DNA from: Acanthacorydalis orientalis
Lineage: Eukaryota; Arthropoda; Insecta; Megaloptera; Corydalidae
Assembly: GCA_034766995.1 (NCBI GenBank)
Contig: CM068321.1
Coordinates: 11,403,026 to 11,467,025 of the forward strand
DNA length: 64,000 nucleotides
Reading direction: 5' to 3'
Made by a program: the position numbers and the translations under genes. The notes under the pieces were generated by a model. That model was given only the letters and a program-made list of their open reading frames with translations. It made no database searches and was not told the DNA's origin. Of this stretch, positions 1-9,650 are shown piece by piece. Numbering within the stretch: the stretch's first letter is position 1; each line of letters opens with the position of its first letter.

Positions 1-772
1 AACCGACTGTAAAAAGAGAACTCATAAATATCCTGCAGGATTTGTGTTTAAAAGAATCGTGTTTATTCATTAAAGGAACAGTTATCCGAATTCAAAATTG
101 GATATATTGGTAAACAACATATTTTAATTCTCAATTCATGATTATTCTTCTTTAATAATTCATTTTTCATTTCAGCTTTTATTATTTAAAATTTAATGTT
201 TTTAAGAGACAATAATATTTCATAATTCATTTAAATATAAATAAAACAGACCTTTTTTAAAATGACCTATTTTGCTTTAAAAATGATATGATATAATTCC
301 GTTATAATAAATAATTCGTAAACTTTTGACCCTTTATATACGAACATATATATGTATTCGTGTACGTGTGTATTAATAAGGGCAAGTTCTTAATCAAACA
401 GAATTATAAACGAGCATATGCGGAAAATGTACGTTCAAATGTAAACGTTGAATTTATAAGCGCGTAGAATATTTTTCACTGGATGCATTTTCAAATTAAT
501 CAAAAATATATAGAATGTATATTAGTAATCAAATCGTATATTCAAAATGTTTGAATAATTTATCGTATGTTGGACGGATTCTATAAAATAACCTTTATTA
601 TGTTGTATAATATGTTTCGTCTTCTTCCGTACAATAAAATTAAAATATTAAAAATGTATAAATACGAAACGTAAAAAATTCAATTTAGTTAGAAGATTGC
701 TTGCCTTAAAATAACAATTGTTTATGTTCTGATGATTGAAGCATTAATAATTTGTGTTTATATATATAAAAA
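1..772. other. AT-rich non-coding stretch
   Basis: No open frame of interest, no transposon end and no long microsatellite were seen. Short alternating TA runs occur near 345-360 and 755-770. Probably intronic or intergenic. Confidence 0.6.
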
Positions 773-846
773 ATGTATTTTCAATTATTCAGTTTGTTTT
801 GTGTATGTTTTACTTACATAAATATCTCATAATATGCATTAATATT

Positions 847-905
<59 letters not shown>

Positions 906-1113
906 TTATATATATATAATTTTTAAATTTTTATCAACATTGCATTTTTTTGGTAAATAATTAATAAAAATTTTATTAGTAAATTTAGGTATGAAATAAG
1001 TATTATTCATACTTCATACCTTAAATAATTCTTATTCTTATTTCATACCTAAATTTATTAATATAATTTTTATTAATAATTTACAAAAAAAATACATTGT
1101 TGATAAGGATTTA

Positions 1114-1156
<43 letters not shown>

Positions 1157-1170
1157 TATTAATGCATATT

Positions 1171-1206
<36 letters not shown>

Positions 1207-1249
1207 TAAAAAAAAAACACAAAACAAACAGAATAATTGAAAATGTATT
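773..1249. repeat. Long inverted repeat with mirrored TA arrays
   Basis: The left arm (773-1000) and right arm (1037-1249) are imperfect reverse complements separated by a 36-bp spacer. Both arms carry, in mirrored order, a TTTTCAATTATTC block, a TTTGTTTTGTG block, ATGCATTAATAT, TA arrays (846-919 on the left; 1119-1154 and 1173-1204 on the right), a block like TTTTTAAATTTTTATCAACA, and an inner AAATTTAGGTATGAAATAAG. An open frame of 68 codons on + and one of 81 codons on - are the two arms read outward, which is why their peptides look alike; neither is a gene. It may be a foldback element or an inverted duplication. No target-site duplication was recognised. Confidence 0.85.
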
Positions 1250-1413
1250 CAATTGATGATGGATAGAGAAAATTATTAGACAAAATGGAAAATATAAAAA
1301 ACTCAAAAAAATACTGTCTTAAAATAAGGAAGAATTTGGATTTCCCTATTCATTATCATAAAACAGTTAATCAACGTTCATAAATCTCTAAATTTACTAT
1401 CACTTTTATTTTA

Positions 1414-1445
1414 CAAAGTGGCGCAAAAGCAACAAAAGGGTTTGA
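1414..1445 (+). repeat. Left terminal inverted repeat of mariner-like element
   Basis: Begins CAAAGTGGCGCAAAA immediately after target TA 1412-1413 and pairs with 2660-2691. Confidence 0.88.
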
Positions 1446-1522
1446 ATAGTTAACATTTTTTTTGTTTAAATGTTTTTTCTCCTTTTTTCAGAATTTTATA
1501 AATAAAACTTAGAAAATTTATC

Positions 1523-2570
1523 ATGGCAAGGTACACTATGTAATAACGTACCAAAATAATTGAATTCTATTTCGAAAATCTGTATATGATTATCTTGACA
1601 CAGTGAGCGCATCGTTGTTATTTTAATGTCCGTCGGAGTCAATAATTAATCGTTTGATTGCATGTCTCTATTTGTTCTATATTGTCTATGTTCTCTATTT
1701 TTCTCTAGCTGAGGAAAATATTCTACGTATATGGGAGAGTATTGAGCAAATTCCTGAAACGTCAAGTCAATGCCATGTCCAGAAGACGTTCAACTCAACT
1801 TGGAATATCTCGGAGGTCGCTGCAAAGGATTTTGGCCTCATTAAAAATGTTTCTATACAAAATGCAACTTGTGCAAGAGATAAAGACAACAGATTATAAG
1901 CAACGTCTTGATTATTCCATTTATTTTCGCTAACAAGCAAAAGAAAATAATGAATTTATTCACAATTTGATTATGAGTGATGAAGCTCATTTTCGCTTAA
2001 ATGGCTTTGTGAACAGACAAAACTGTAGAATATGGACTACAAAGAATTCAAGACCATTTAGTGATAATAACACTCACTTTAGTGTATTGTTTGGAGCGTA
2101 GTAAAGTCCTAAAGAATTATAGGTCCGTATTTCTTCAAAAATGAAGACGGTATTGCTGTAACCATAAATAGTCCTCAATACCCCACGATGATAGACATTT
2201 TTTGGAACCCAGCTGTTGATAATCGTCCACAGATATGTTTCCAACTAGATAGAGTCACAGTACACACAGTAAGATCTGTTATGGAACTTTTATGGCACAT
2301 TTTTGTCGAACGCATAATTTCAAGGAATAGCAATTTTAATTGGCCTACGCGTACACATGATTTGAGCCTTTCCAATTTTTTTCTTCGGAGTGACTTAAGA
2401 GAATGTGTGTATGTCAATAATCCAAAAACTGTTCTGCAGCTGAGGAACGACATATAAGAAGAATTCGAGTTTTATGTCCAGTAATATTGAGAGAAGTGAT
2501 TGAAAATACCTCAGAAAGAGAATGACGTTGTGAATCCGAAAATGAGCATCATTTGTGTTATTCTTCATGC
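1523..2570 (+). pseudogene. Decayed mariner-like transposase
   Basis: A transposase cuts and pastes its own element at TA sites. The reading starts at an ATG giving MARYTM, typical of a family often annotated as Tc3-like in insects, but hits two stop codons at once and another soon after. Frame 2 then carries the helix-turn-helix region (SRRRSTQLGISRRSLQRIL, from the 1742 frame). It continues to the first catalytic Asp in MSDEAHFRLNG (codon 1979-1981), followed by FVNRQNCRIW. After a frame change near 2090-2190, frame 1 carries the second Asp in FQLDRVTVHT (2248-2250) and the third in the position of the usual CDLTP motif, here THDLSLSNFFL (2359-2361), with 36 residues between. The C-terminus is broken by stops after 2457. 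All three acidic positions survive, but stops and frameshifts rule out activity. Confidence 0.88.
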
Positions 2571-2659
2571 ATAATCAAGAAAATTTCCTCATCCTTATAC
2601 TACATTTCGGGATATAAAAAAAGATAAAAAGAGTACAAAACATGAAAAATATTAAGGTT

Positions 2660-2691
2660 TTAAATTCCTTCGTTCTTTTTGCGCCACTCTG
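2660..2691 (-). repeat. Right terminal inverted repeat of mariner-like element
   Basis: Ends TTTTGCGCCACTCTG immediately before target TA 2692-2693. About 25 of 32 positions agree with the left end. Confidence 0.88.
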
Positions 2692-2693
2692 TA

Positions 2694-3489
2694 TTAATCA
2701 AAGTGACTACATTAATTAGAAAGGAATTATAATATGAAGCGTATTCACTAGATAGTGTTGTTAGCTAAGTTTTACATTAATTTATAATTTTATAGAGATT
2801 TAAATAATAAAAAGACGAACTATATATATATATATATATGTTTTTGTGTGCATGTGTGTTAAAATAGGTTTTTAAAATATAATTTTTTGTTTCTAAAAGA
2901 GTAAAATTTTAATATCTTAAGATAAAAATGAAATATTAATATGTATAAATAAACATGAGTTATTTTAATTTCAATACTTTATTAAGTATTAATTATCGAG
3001 TTGTTCAATTAAAATTTCTCAAAATAAATAAAACATGTAATTGAAATTCAAGACATGAATTTATGTTTATATTTTTGTTTCACATATTCATTTTCAAAAT
3101 GCTGCTTTGAAGTTGTAAACCGATGTTTTTACTGGTTGTACATATAAAGAAATCGATGTATTATCCTTAGGGAATATACACCAATTTCAATCTGTTTTTA
3201 CCGTATATTACATAAATTTCAATTCGCAAACATGCAATGTTTTCATTAATTAAAAATTTAAGCCAGTAAATGATTAAAAATGATCATATTTACCCTTAAG
3301 TGCTACTATCTCAATCATGAAAGTACACTTGGTATCATATACACATACATATTCATCAACATATATGTTTATTTATGATATTCGTTCTTGAGAAAAAAAA
3401 TGATTAAACGACATAATTTACGAACATATAACCAAAGGCGATTAATTCACCTTGAAAGTGATTTTTATTATTTTATGTATGAAATAACA
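2694..3489. other. AT-rich non-coding stretch
   Basis: Contains a short TA array (2821-2839) followed by GT-rich bases, and otherwise nothing recognisable on either strand. Confidence 0.6.
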
Positions 3490-3745
3490 CTCGCTGCATT
3501 CGACGCCACTTTCTGCCGGAATTCATATCGCCATAAGCGAGAGCGTTCACTAACGTCCAATCTAGATTTTTTGCACGACGTTTTAATCACATCTAATTTC
3601 TCATTTCGTACGTTCGTTGTCTTATGCGGCCCGGAACTGAACTGGTAAACTATTTAGCGTTGACGCCGGCGTCGTGACGTCAGTCGTCTTCTTAACGCAG
3701 CGTCGACATTGTCTTAGGCGCGACATTGCGACGCAAACAACATGT
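3490..3745. promoter_or_regulatory. CpG-richer island with CRE and palindrome
   Basis: This block stands out from AT-rich surroundings by its density of CG dinucleotides. An 86-codon open frame overlaps its first half (3388-3648) but resembles no known protein. The second half holds a 12-bp palindrome and a perfect CRE, which suggests regulatory DNA. Whether it is an enhancer, promoter or noncoding exon cannot be decided from sequence alone. Confidence 0.4.
3662..3682. promoter_or_regulatory. GACGCCGGCGTC palindrome next to TGACGTCA (CRE)
   Basis: A perfect 12-bp palindrome at 3662-3673 is followed one base later by TGACGTCA (3675-3682), the full palindromic cAMP response element bound by CREB/ATF bZIP dimers. 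The motif match is exact; occupancy is inferred. Confidence 0.5.
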
Positions 3746-3789
3746 AGGGGAGTATTGTTTAAATAATTCTACGCGTTCACAAGTATATA

Positions 3790-3792
<3 letters not shown>

Positions 3793-3849
<57 letters not shown>
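3793..3849. repeat. (AT)n microsatellite
   Basis: Near-pure alternating array of about 55 bp, preceded by the interrupted run TATATATGTACATATAT. Confidence 0.97.
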
Positions 3850-3855
<6 letters not shown>

Positions 3856-5757
3856 TAATAATATAAAATTATAATATAAATGAAATGTTTAATTACTCTG
3901 CTAAAATATTATTTTCTATTGTCAACATTTTTGAAAATCCATGGAAGGAAATTTTGAATTAATTACGTATTAAATTTAATAAAAGCATAAGTTTGTTCAC
4001 GATTACCATAGAATTATTAATTTCATGCAATTATCTTTTAAATAAACAATTTTTACTAAAAATTTCTAATGAGGAATACTAATATCATACAAATATTTTA
4101 CGACTAATAAATCATAATATTTTGTGTTCTTGTTAGAAGTTTATGGATGTTAAAAGTACTTTTTCATAACACTAAATAAGCAGTATATTCTTATCATAAA
4201 TTGAATATCCACAGAAATAATAGCTACTTGGTGATTTCAGAGATATGGTTAGATGATAACAGTAGTAAAACATACTATCAAAAGTAATATCGACAGGAGA
4301 AGAACCTCGTACTTATCGAATTATGTCACATTATTCTCTCTACAATTCTCAGCTTGTAAGGTGCATATGGCTCCAATATTAAACTCAAAAATACTACTAA
4401 TTTTATTTACAAAAAATTCTTTTTTTTCCGATTTGAATTAATTCATGTTAGTATTTTTTGTGTGTAAAAATTCATACCATTATTATTTTTTCAGACGCTT
4501 ATTTTTTTAAGATGAGAAGAAAGTAAAAGTATTTAATTTTATACTTTTTAATTTATTTATTGGTGTCTTTAAAAATAATAAAAAAATATTTAAATTTAAC
4601 TATCACTATCTGGATTTTCCTCTTGTCAATTTCAGGAAGTGTTCCAGAATATATTTGAAAGCACTTATATATTTTGGATATATTTTGATAAAATAAAACT
4701 CTATTCTTGTCACTGAATCTATCTAAATTAGGAGAGAAAAATATAAATATGAATTTAAAATTGTGAGTTGAGTAAAAATCATATCCATTAATTACAAGTA
4801 AGCAAAATAAAAATACAAATAAAAAAACAATATTTTCATACTGATTCAGTGTCAAAATTGTAATATACTCAGCTATCTTCAAACGTTAGTATAAGTAGAA
4901 TAATTTTTTTATTTTTGAACTGGAAAAGAACTTGTTCTCGTGCTTAGATCTCTTAATTTCAATGGCCGTCCAAAAATTTGTTTACTGAAGCTTCAAAAGT
5001 ATTCTAATTTTGTTTTAGAATGACTCCTCTTCCTAGATTTTATTGGAGAATTAATATTTGTATAATTTGAGTTATGATTATATATATTTTTTTTAATATA
5101 AATATAAAATTTATAAAAAGACTCTCATTGAAAAACTTTCCAACTCTCTCATGGCTTATTTCATAAAAAGAAACATAAAAAGTTTTATACTTCATTTTCA
5201 AATATCGGTGTTAGTAATTTCACCGGTTTTAGCTGTATCACTTTGACTGATCTTCTGTCATATGTCTTTTAATTAAAGTAAAATATAACATACTTTCGTA
5301 TTATCTAAAAAGTTTTAAAAAGTTTAGTCACGAATTTCTATGTTAATATTCTAAATATCAAAAATACACAAATACTATAAAACCCATATTCTTCTCAAGA
5401 AAAATGTTTTATTTAAAATAAATATAATTCGTACTGTGTTCGCAATATGGGAACTTTCTTCATTCTATAAGGCTAAAGTTGATATCGAAATTTCTTTTAT
5501 TAAATCAGATCTGATGTTAAGATAATGATTAATGGCTTAACGTGAGGTATGTGTATATTATTCCGCTATCTTAGAACTGATATTTTTACAGTATGTTACT
5601 CTTTGACATTGTAATGTTCGTTTCTCACACAACTGTCTCAAATAAAAAATTTCTGCTTTTTATATACTGTAATAAACAAGTCCTATTTGGTTTTAAATTT
5701 TTTCTAAGTACAAAATTGAAAATACAAACAAAAGTTTCCAGAAACATAACTTAAAAA
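3850..5757. other. AT-rich non-coding stretch
   Basis: About 1.9 kb without a recognisable gene or repeat. A 109-codon open frame on the minus strand (4553-4882) is Phe/Ile/Lys/Asn-rich, as expected from random AT-rich DNA, and has no family hallmark. A pyrimidine tract ending in CAG at 4494 could pass as a 3' splice site but has no partner. Confidence 0.55.
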
Positions 5758-5809
5758 AATCACATTCGGTTCGCATGCACACACATACACACACACATTA
5801 CGCATATAT

Positions 5810-5823
5810 TTCTCTCCCTCTCC

Positions 5824-5856
<33 letters not shown>

Positions 5857-5857
5857 A
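5810..5857. repeat. (CT)n then (TA)n compound microsatellite
   Basis: Pyrimidine repeat (TCTC...) at 5810-5840 passing directly into TA repeats. It gives a spurious Arg-Glu then Ile-Tyr peptide on the minus strand. Confidence 0.95.
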
Positions 5858-5944
5858 AATCAAAATTATTCACTAAAAATAAAAAATTGACTAATTTATT
5901 TGGAACGAGGTTTCTATGGTATCTAAATATGTTATCTCTCTTTT

Positions 5945-5995
<51 letters not shown>

Positions 5996-6086
5996 CAAAA
6001 TTATCCACTAAAAGGGAAAAAATTCCATGACGTCGACTTATTTATTTAGGACGATCTTTTTATGACACTCAAACATGTTTATTATT
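5841..6086 (+). repeat. Imperfect tandem duplication, unit about 105-140 bp
   Basis: Unit A (5841-5947) and unit B (5948-6086) each start with a TA array, then TAAAATCAAAATTAT(T/C)CACTAAAA, then a TTTATTT(G/A)G(A)ACGA block, and end in ATATGTTAT / ACATGTTTA. Unit B has extra bases around GACGTCGACTT (6030-6040). CATTCGGTT occurs on both sides of the pair (about 5763 and 6090), so a third partial unit is possible. Confidence 0.75.
5948..5991. repeat. (AT)n microsatellite
   Basis: Pure 44-bp array at the start of tandem unit B. Confidence 0.97.
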
Positions 6087-6117
6087 TCATTCGGTTACAT
6101 GTATACGCTTATAAATG

Positions 6118-6190
6118 ACAAGTGGGCGAGCGTAGCGAGACCGGCGTTCGACAAACGAAGTGCGTAGGTGGTGGAGTCTCCTAGTAATTG
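6118..6190 (+). mobile_element. GC-rich repeat copy 1, ending AGTCTCCTAGTAAT
   Basis: A GC-rich block (AGTGGGCGAGCG...GCGAGACCGGCG...) that ends AGTCTCCTAGTAAT. The same end, and a similar start AGTGAGAGCGAC, recur at 28866-28962, so this is a dispersed repeat and not unique sequence. CTAG before a T, with a small GGAG/CTCC hairpin just upstream, recalls the 3' end of Helitron rolling-circle transposons (CTRR|T). The hairpin lies closer to the end than usual and no 5' TC end was identified, so the class is unproven. Confidence 0.45.
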
Positions 6191-6435
6191 TATAAAGTGT
6201 AGAATGAAAAATAATAAAATATTTTATTTCCTGTTCTACCTTAACTACATTCAAGAAAGAGAGTTATCACTTACTAGAAATTTTCTATTTGTACATTTGG
6301 AATTTTATGTCATTAAAGTCATTTCATACTCTTATATGATTCTATATTTTGTAAATCGGATTGATTTTATTTTATTTCCATTACAATAAATATTCTTAAA
6401 CTGTTTTAAACGATTTTCAAGACTATGCATTAATC

Positions 6436-6472
6436 CTCCAAAGTGTATTAACAAAGTTAATACACTTTGGAG
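6436..6472. repeat. Perfect 17-bp hairpin with AAA loop
   Basis: Left arm 6436-6452 (CTCCAAAGTGTATTAAC) and right arm 6456-6472 are exact reverse complements around AAA. Too short for a microRNA precursor; probably a palindrome formed by repair or a tiny MITE relic. Confidence 0.85.
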
Positions 6473-6505
6473 TAGTTCATTGTTTACATTATTGAAAAAA
6501 CAATT

Positions 6506-6507
<2 letters not shown>

Positions 6508-6561
<54 letters not shown>

Positions 6562-6562
6562 A
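6508..6562. repeat. (TA)n microsatellite
   Basis: Alternating array of about 55 bp ending ATGTATAATT. Confidence 0.97.
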
Positions 6563-6711
6563 ATTTTTATATCCGTAGCAGACGAATGGTCTATGATAGG
6601 TAATTCGATTAGTAAGCAAATCGATAATGAGGTACAAAAGATTGAGGATGTATGCAAGAAAGTGTGATAGTCATCCTTTTATTTACTGATTATGAAAAAA
6701 ATTTTGACTAT

Positions 6712-6763
<52 letters not shown>
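6712..6763. repeat. (AT)n microsatellite
   Basis: Alternating array with one C interruption near its start. Confidence 0.97.
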
Positions 6764-6766
<3 letters not shown>

Positions 6767-7130
6767 CAAATGAAACTAAAGTATTTATTTGAAATTATAT
6801 AACATGAATTTATCCACACATAATACTTGAAATTTACATCAATAGATGCTTTGATTTTATTTCTATACTTACAAATGTTATATACTAGTTCATTAAATGT
6901 TTTAATATTCAATAATAATTTTATTCCAATAAAATGATCTTTAAATCTATAATTTCTAATAAGGAAATCATTATTTATGTTCTATTTCTGTTAATACTTC
7001 TAATATACTAAAATACATACAATTTCTATAGATTTTACACAATCATATTTTTATCTACGAACGTTGTGTAGTTTCTCGATAGTAGAAATTATTTCTATAG
7101 ATTATTTATTTATTTTATTTATGTTTTAGT

Positions 7131-7132
7131 AC

Positions 7133-7168
<36 letters not shown>

Positions 7169-7169
7169 A

Positions 7170-7216
<47 letters not shown>
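7131..7216. repeat. Compound (AT)n/(AC-AT) microsatellite
   Basis: AT repeats broken by ATACAT at 7140 and ATACATTCAT near 7168, a typical product of point mutation inside a long array. Confidence 0.96.
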
Positions 7217-7221
<5 letters not shown>

Positions 7222-7303
7222 TGTATGTATGTTTCTTTGTACATTTAGTCTTTTATAAAATCAAAAAAAAACAGACTTTTTACTTTAAACACATGAAGAT
7301 TAA

Positions 7304-7308
<5 letters not shown>

Positions 7309-7362
<54 letters not shown>
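7309..7362. repeat. (TA)n microsatellite
   Basis: Pure 54-bp array. The 90-codon open frame crossing it (7215-7487) is an Ile/Tyr artefact. Confidence 0.97.
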
Positions 7363-7366
<4 letters not shown>

Positions 7367-7997
7367 CATTAGTGTGAGTAGGTATCTATGCGAGTCAGTT
7401 ATAACATACACTGAAGTTAAAAATATAAATTTAAAAATGAATGATTCAAGTATTAAGGTTTTTATGAAAATAAAAAGAATTGAGTAAACACAAATGTGTA
7501 TTTAATAAATACAACGGATTTTTATCTGAACTTTAGTGATCTACCCACACAATAAATAAAAGTGTATTTTTTTATTTTTCAGTCTGTATTTATTTGCTTA
7601 CACTTGAAGCTTGAAAATTAAATGTTAAAATGTCAGCTACATATATTACAATTTCGTTTTATGCGACGGATGAATTAAAGGATTAAAATAAATTTAATAC
7701 CATTATGGACTTGTAGAAGATTATATAGAGACATATATTAAAATAGAAAGTTTATATAATAGAAAAAAAAATATAGAAAATAATAAAATATATTTATTAT
7801 TTTTATGTATAGAATTTAGTGTTTCCTTTTTAAAATTATCAGTTTAGTTTTAAAAGAATATTTGCCATTAATATATAAATGTTATTTTATAAATTTTAAA
7901 ATAAAATTATGCTTTTTGCATTTGATTTTAATATAAACTGTTTTGAATATTTTTTTTATTTTATACTTTCAAGAGATACTTAACTATATCAGTTAAA

Positions 7998-7999
<2 letters not shown>
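7363..7999. other. AT-rich non-coding stretch
   Basis: Nothing recognised. A pyrimidine run ending TTTTTCAG (about 7577) resembles a 3' splice site, a frequent chance event in DNA of this composition. Confidence 0.55.

Positions 8000-8048
<49 letters not shown>
8000..8048. repeat. (TA)n microsatellite
   Basis: Pure 49-bp array. Confidence 0.97.
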
Positions 8049-8052
<4 letters not shown>

Positions 8053-8109
8053 AGTGCGTATGTAAATGTAATTGTTATTTTTCTTTCAATCTCTATAAAT
8101 GAAGTAGAC

Positions 8110-8520
8110 TTTCATCCCCTACATAATATGACTCGTATGATGGTAATGATGATGACGACGATGGAGACACTGGAAGAAGAAGAAGTAGCATCCAGTGTTG
8201 AAATTCGGTTAATTTGCCTGTCTGGTTTCGGCCCGAAGCACTTAGCTCCAAGATTTATGGTCTGCGTACTGATAACTCCGCATCGTCGTGTGTATATAGC
8301 CACGCAAACACACGCCAGTATGTATGCGTTTTACTGAGGTTATGTATACGTAAAGGGCTTATGAACGTGTATGTGTGTTCGCACACGCTTCTATTTACGT
8401 GCGTGTGTGTGTGTGTCACTGTGTCGTCTCAAACACCCTATTTGATATCATGCAACAGCATCATGAAACAAGTCTCTCGTTTGCTTAACGTATGGTTGGC
8501 TTTTCGTATTAAATGAATAT
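8110..8520. other. CpG-richer island, function unknown
   Basis: Overlapping open frames occur on both strands (+ 8128-8337, + 8214-8516, - 8112-8303). This shows the region is simply less AT-rich, and none encodes a recognisable protein. A GATGATGACGACGATGG stretch and a GTGCGTGTGTG repeat (about 8399-8418) are present. Candidate regulatory DNA or noncoding exon. Confidence 0.35.
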
Positions 8521-8633
8521 GTGTATAAAGGGTGAGTGTGGGTAAATTGACAACGATGCTATTCGTCTCTTATAGATCTACTGTATGCAAATAGTTGATG
8601 TCATTTTGTATATTAACTAAATTAATCTACTTT

Positions 8634-8637
<4 letters not shown>

Positions 8638-8672
<35 letters not shown>

Positions 8673-8722
8673 AATATGTGTCTATGCCTATGTTATTATA
8701 TATATATATATATATATATATA
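8638..8722. repeat. Two adjacent (TA)n arrays
   Basis: Arrays at 8638-8668 and 8697-8722 are separated by about 28 bp containing ATGTGTCTATGCCTATG. Confidence 0.95.
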
Positions 8723-9021
8723 AATGTATCACCAAATTAACAGAGTTTTATGACTTAGGTCGGTACATTCTTTACGAGTTTGATGAAATATCCCTCTGAT
8801 ATTACAATCATTTGATAACATTTATTACTGCATCTAACTTATGCCGGTTTTAGTTGTAATACAAACACTTACATGCAAAGATACGAGTGCGATTGTATAT
8901 ATATATATATATATTATGTGTGCGCAAAAGTGTTATGTATATCCATCCTCACTATTGTACTTATTTATAAATGAGTCACGGTATGCCCGTTCTGACTAAT
9001 GAATTTCAACTGACCTGTCAA

Positions 9022-9124
9022 TATCTAAGTTATGTATCAGTCTTAACAAAAGTATTTGTAACGTTCCCATCAATGTCTAAGTTATGTATCCGCCCTAACA
9101 AAAGTATTGTCACGTTCCTGTCAT
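9022..9124 (+). repeat. Tandem duplication inside forward LTR
   Basis: Two units of 52 and 51 bp, each with TCTAAGTTATGTATC, CTTAACAAAAGTATT-like bases and ACGTTCC. The inverted LTR copy has only one unit, so the duplication is private to this copy. Confidence 0.85.
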
Positions 9125-9176
9125 GATCCCTGTGTTCACACGTTTAGATAAAACACAATTTCGTCATTGAGGACAA

Positions 9177-9210
9177 TATATAAAGGGTAGTTGAGATCTC
9201 ATAAGTCAGT
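9177..9210 (+). promoter_or_regulatory. LTR core promoter: TATA box and initiator
   Basis: TATATAAA (9177-9184) is followed by TCAGT (9206-9210), the arthropod initiator, with the A about 31 bases after the start of TATA. This is the expected spacing for RNA polymerase II. In the other LTR copy the TATA box survives (9876-9883 on the minus strand) but the initiator reads TCAAG. Confidence 0.65.
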
Positions 9211-9567
9211 CAAGTAACAGAACCTGTGTGGTTATATTCATTGTAACAATAATTAGTATTAAACAATAATAGTAAGCAAATATTTGTTATGTTGTATTCT
9301 AAACCTGCAGCACTTATAAAATATCCAAAATATAACAAAGCGTCATTTTTGGAAATTTTTACCCTGATTTTCATAAAATACAAATCAATTATCAAAATAT
9401 TGCTTTTACCTTTTATAACCTTTTGCAATTTATCGAGTAATTTTCGTACTCCTTCTCGAAAAAAAGATATCGTCTTGAAGAAAATAAAACTCTGCTCCAT
9501 TTTCGTATCTCAGCCATAAATAGTTGAAAATTCATTGAAATAAATGATAATCAGACGGTGTTAAATA

Positions 9568-9606
9568 GAATGAATACTCGAATGAATTTGAATGAATGAA
9601 TAAATA
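9568..9606. repeat. Degenerate (GAAT)n repeat
   Basis: Repeats of GAAT/TGAA in the 313-bp segment between the two LTRs. Confidence 0.8.
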
Positions 9607-9650
9607 CATTTCGTAGTTTAAGTTCAAGATAGTTTGCTGAGTAATAAGAG

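Larger units (their letters stand above)
1412..2693 (+). mobile_element. Complete but inactive mariner-like DNA transposon
   Basis: The element (1414-2691, 1278 bp) is flanked by TA on both sides (1412-1413, 2692-2693), the target duplication of the Tc1/mariner superfamily. Its ends are inverted repeats: the left begins CAAAGTGGCGCAAAA and the right, read inward, CAGAGTGGCGCAAAA, and the match continues imperfectly to about 32 bp. The size is normal for an autonomous mariner. The inside carries a decayed transposase reading frame in the same orientation. Confidence 0.9.
8931..9337 (+). mobile_element. Solo LTR, forward copy
   Basis: Begins TGTTATGTATATCC and ends ATATAACA, so it has the TG...CA ends and 6-bp terminal inverted repeat of a retrovirus-like LTR. 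A second, inverted copy lies at 9651-10065, and the two align over essentially their whole length. The unit has a TATA box and an initiator-like TCAGT. It also holds an internal tandem duplication (9022-9073 and 9074-9124) that the other copy lacks. No internal gag or pol sequence flanks it. The flanks (AAAG/AAGC) do not form a clean target duplication. Gypsy or BEL/Pao origin cannot be decided. Confidence 0.75.

Noticed and set aside
754..1283. Open frames with long Ile-Tyr runs here, and similar ones near 6.4, 7.3, 15.7, 20.7, 24.2, 29.7, 40.0, 42.1, 46.0, 50.3 and 55.6 kb
   Set aside because: They are (TA)n arrays translated as alternating Ile and Tyr; none has a domain or a start context.
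4553..4882. 109-codon minus-strand open frame
   Set aside because: Phe/Ile/Lys/Asn-rich composition of random AT-rich DNA; no motif, and no neighbouring splice or promoter signals.
8128..8337. 69-codon frame with an acidic stretch (TLEEEEVASSVE)
   Set aside because: Caused by GATGATGACGACG-type repeats and AAGAAGAAG; overlapping frames are open on both strands and no domain is present.
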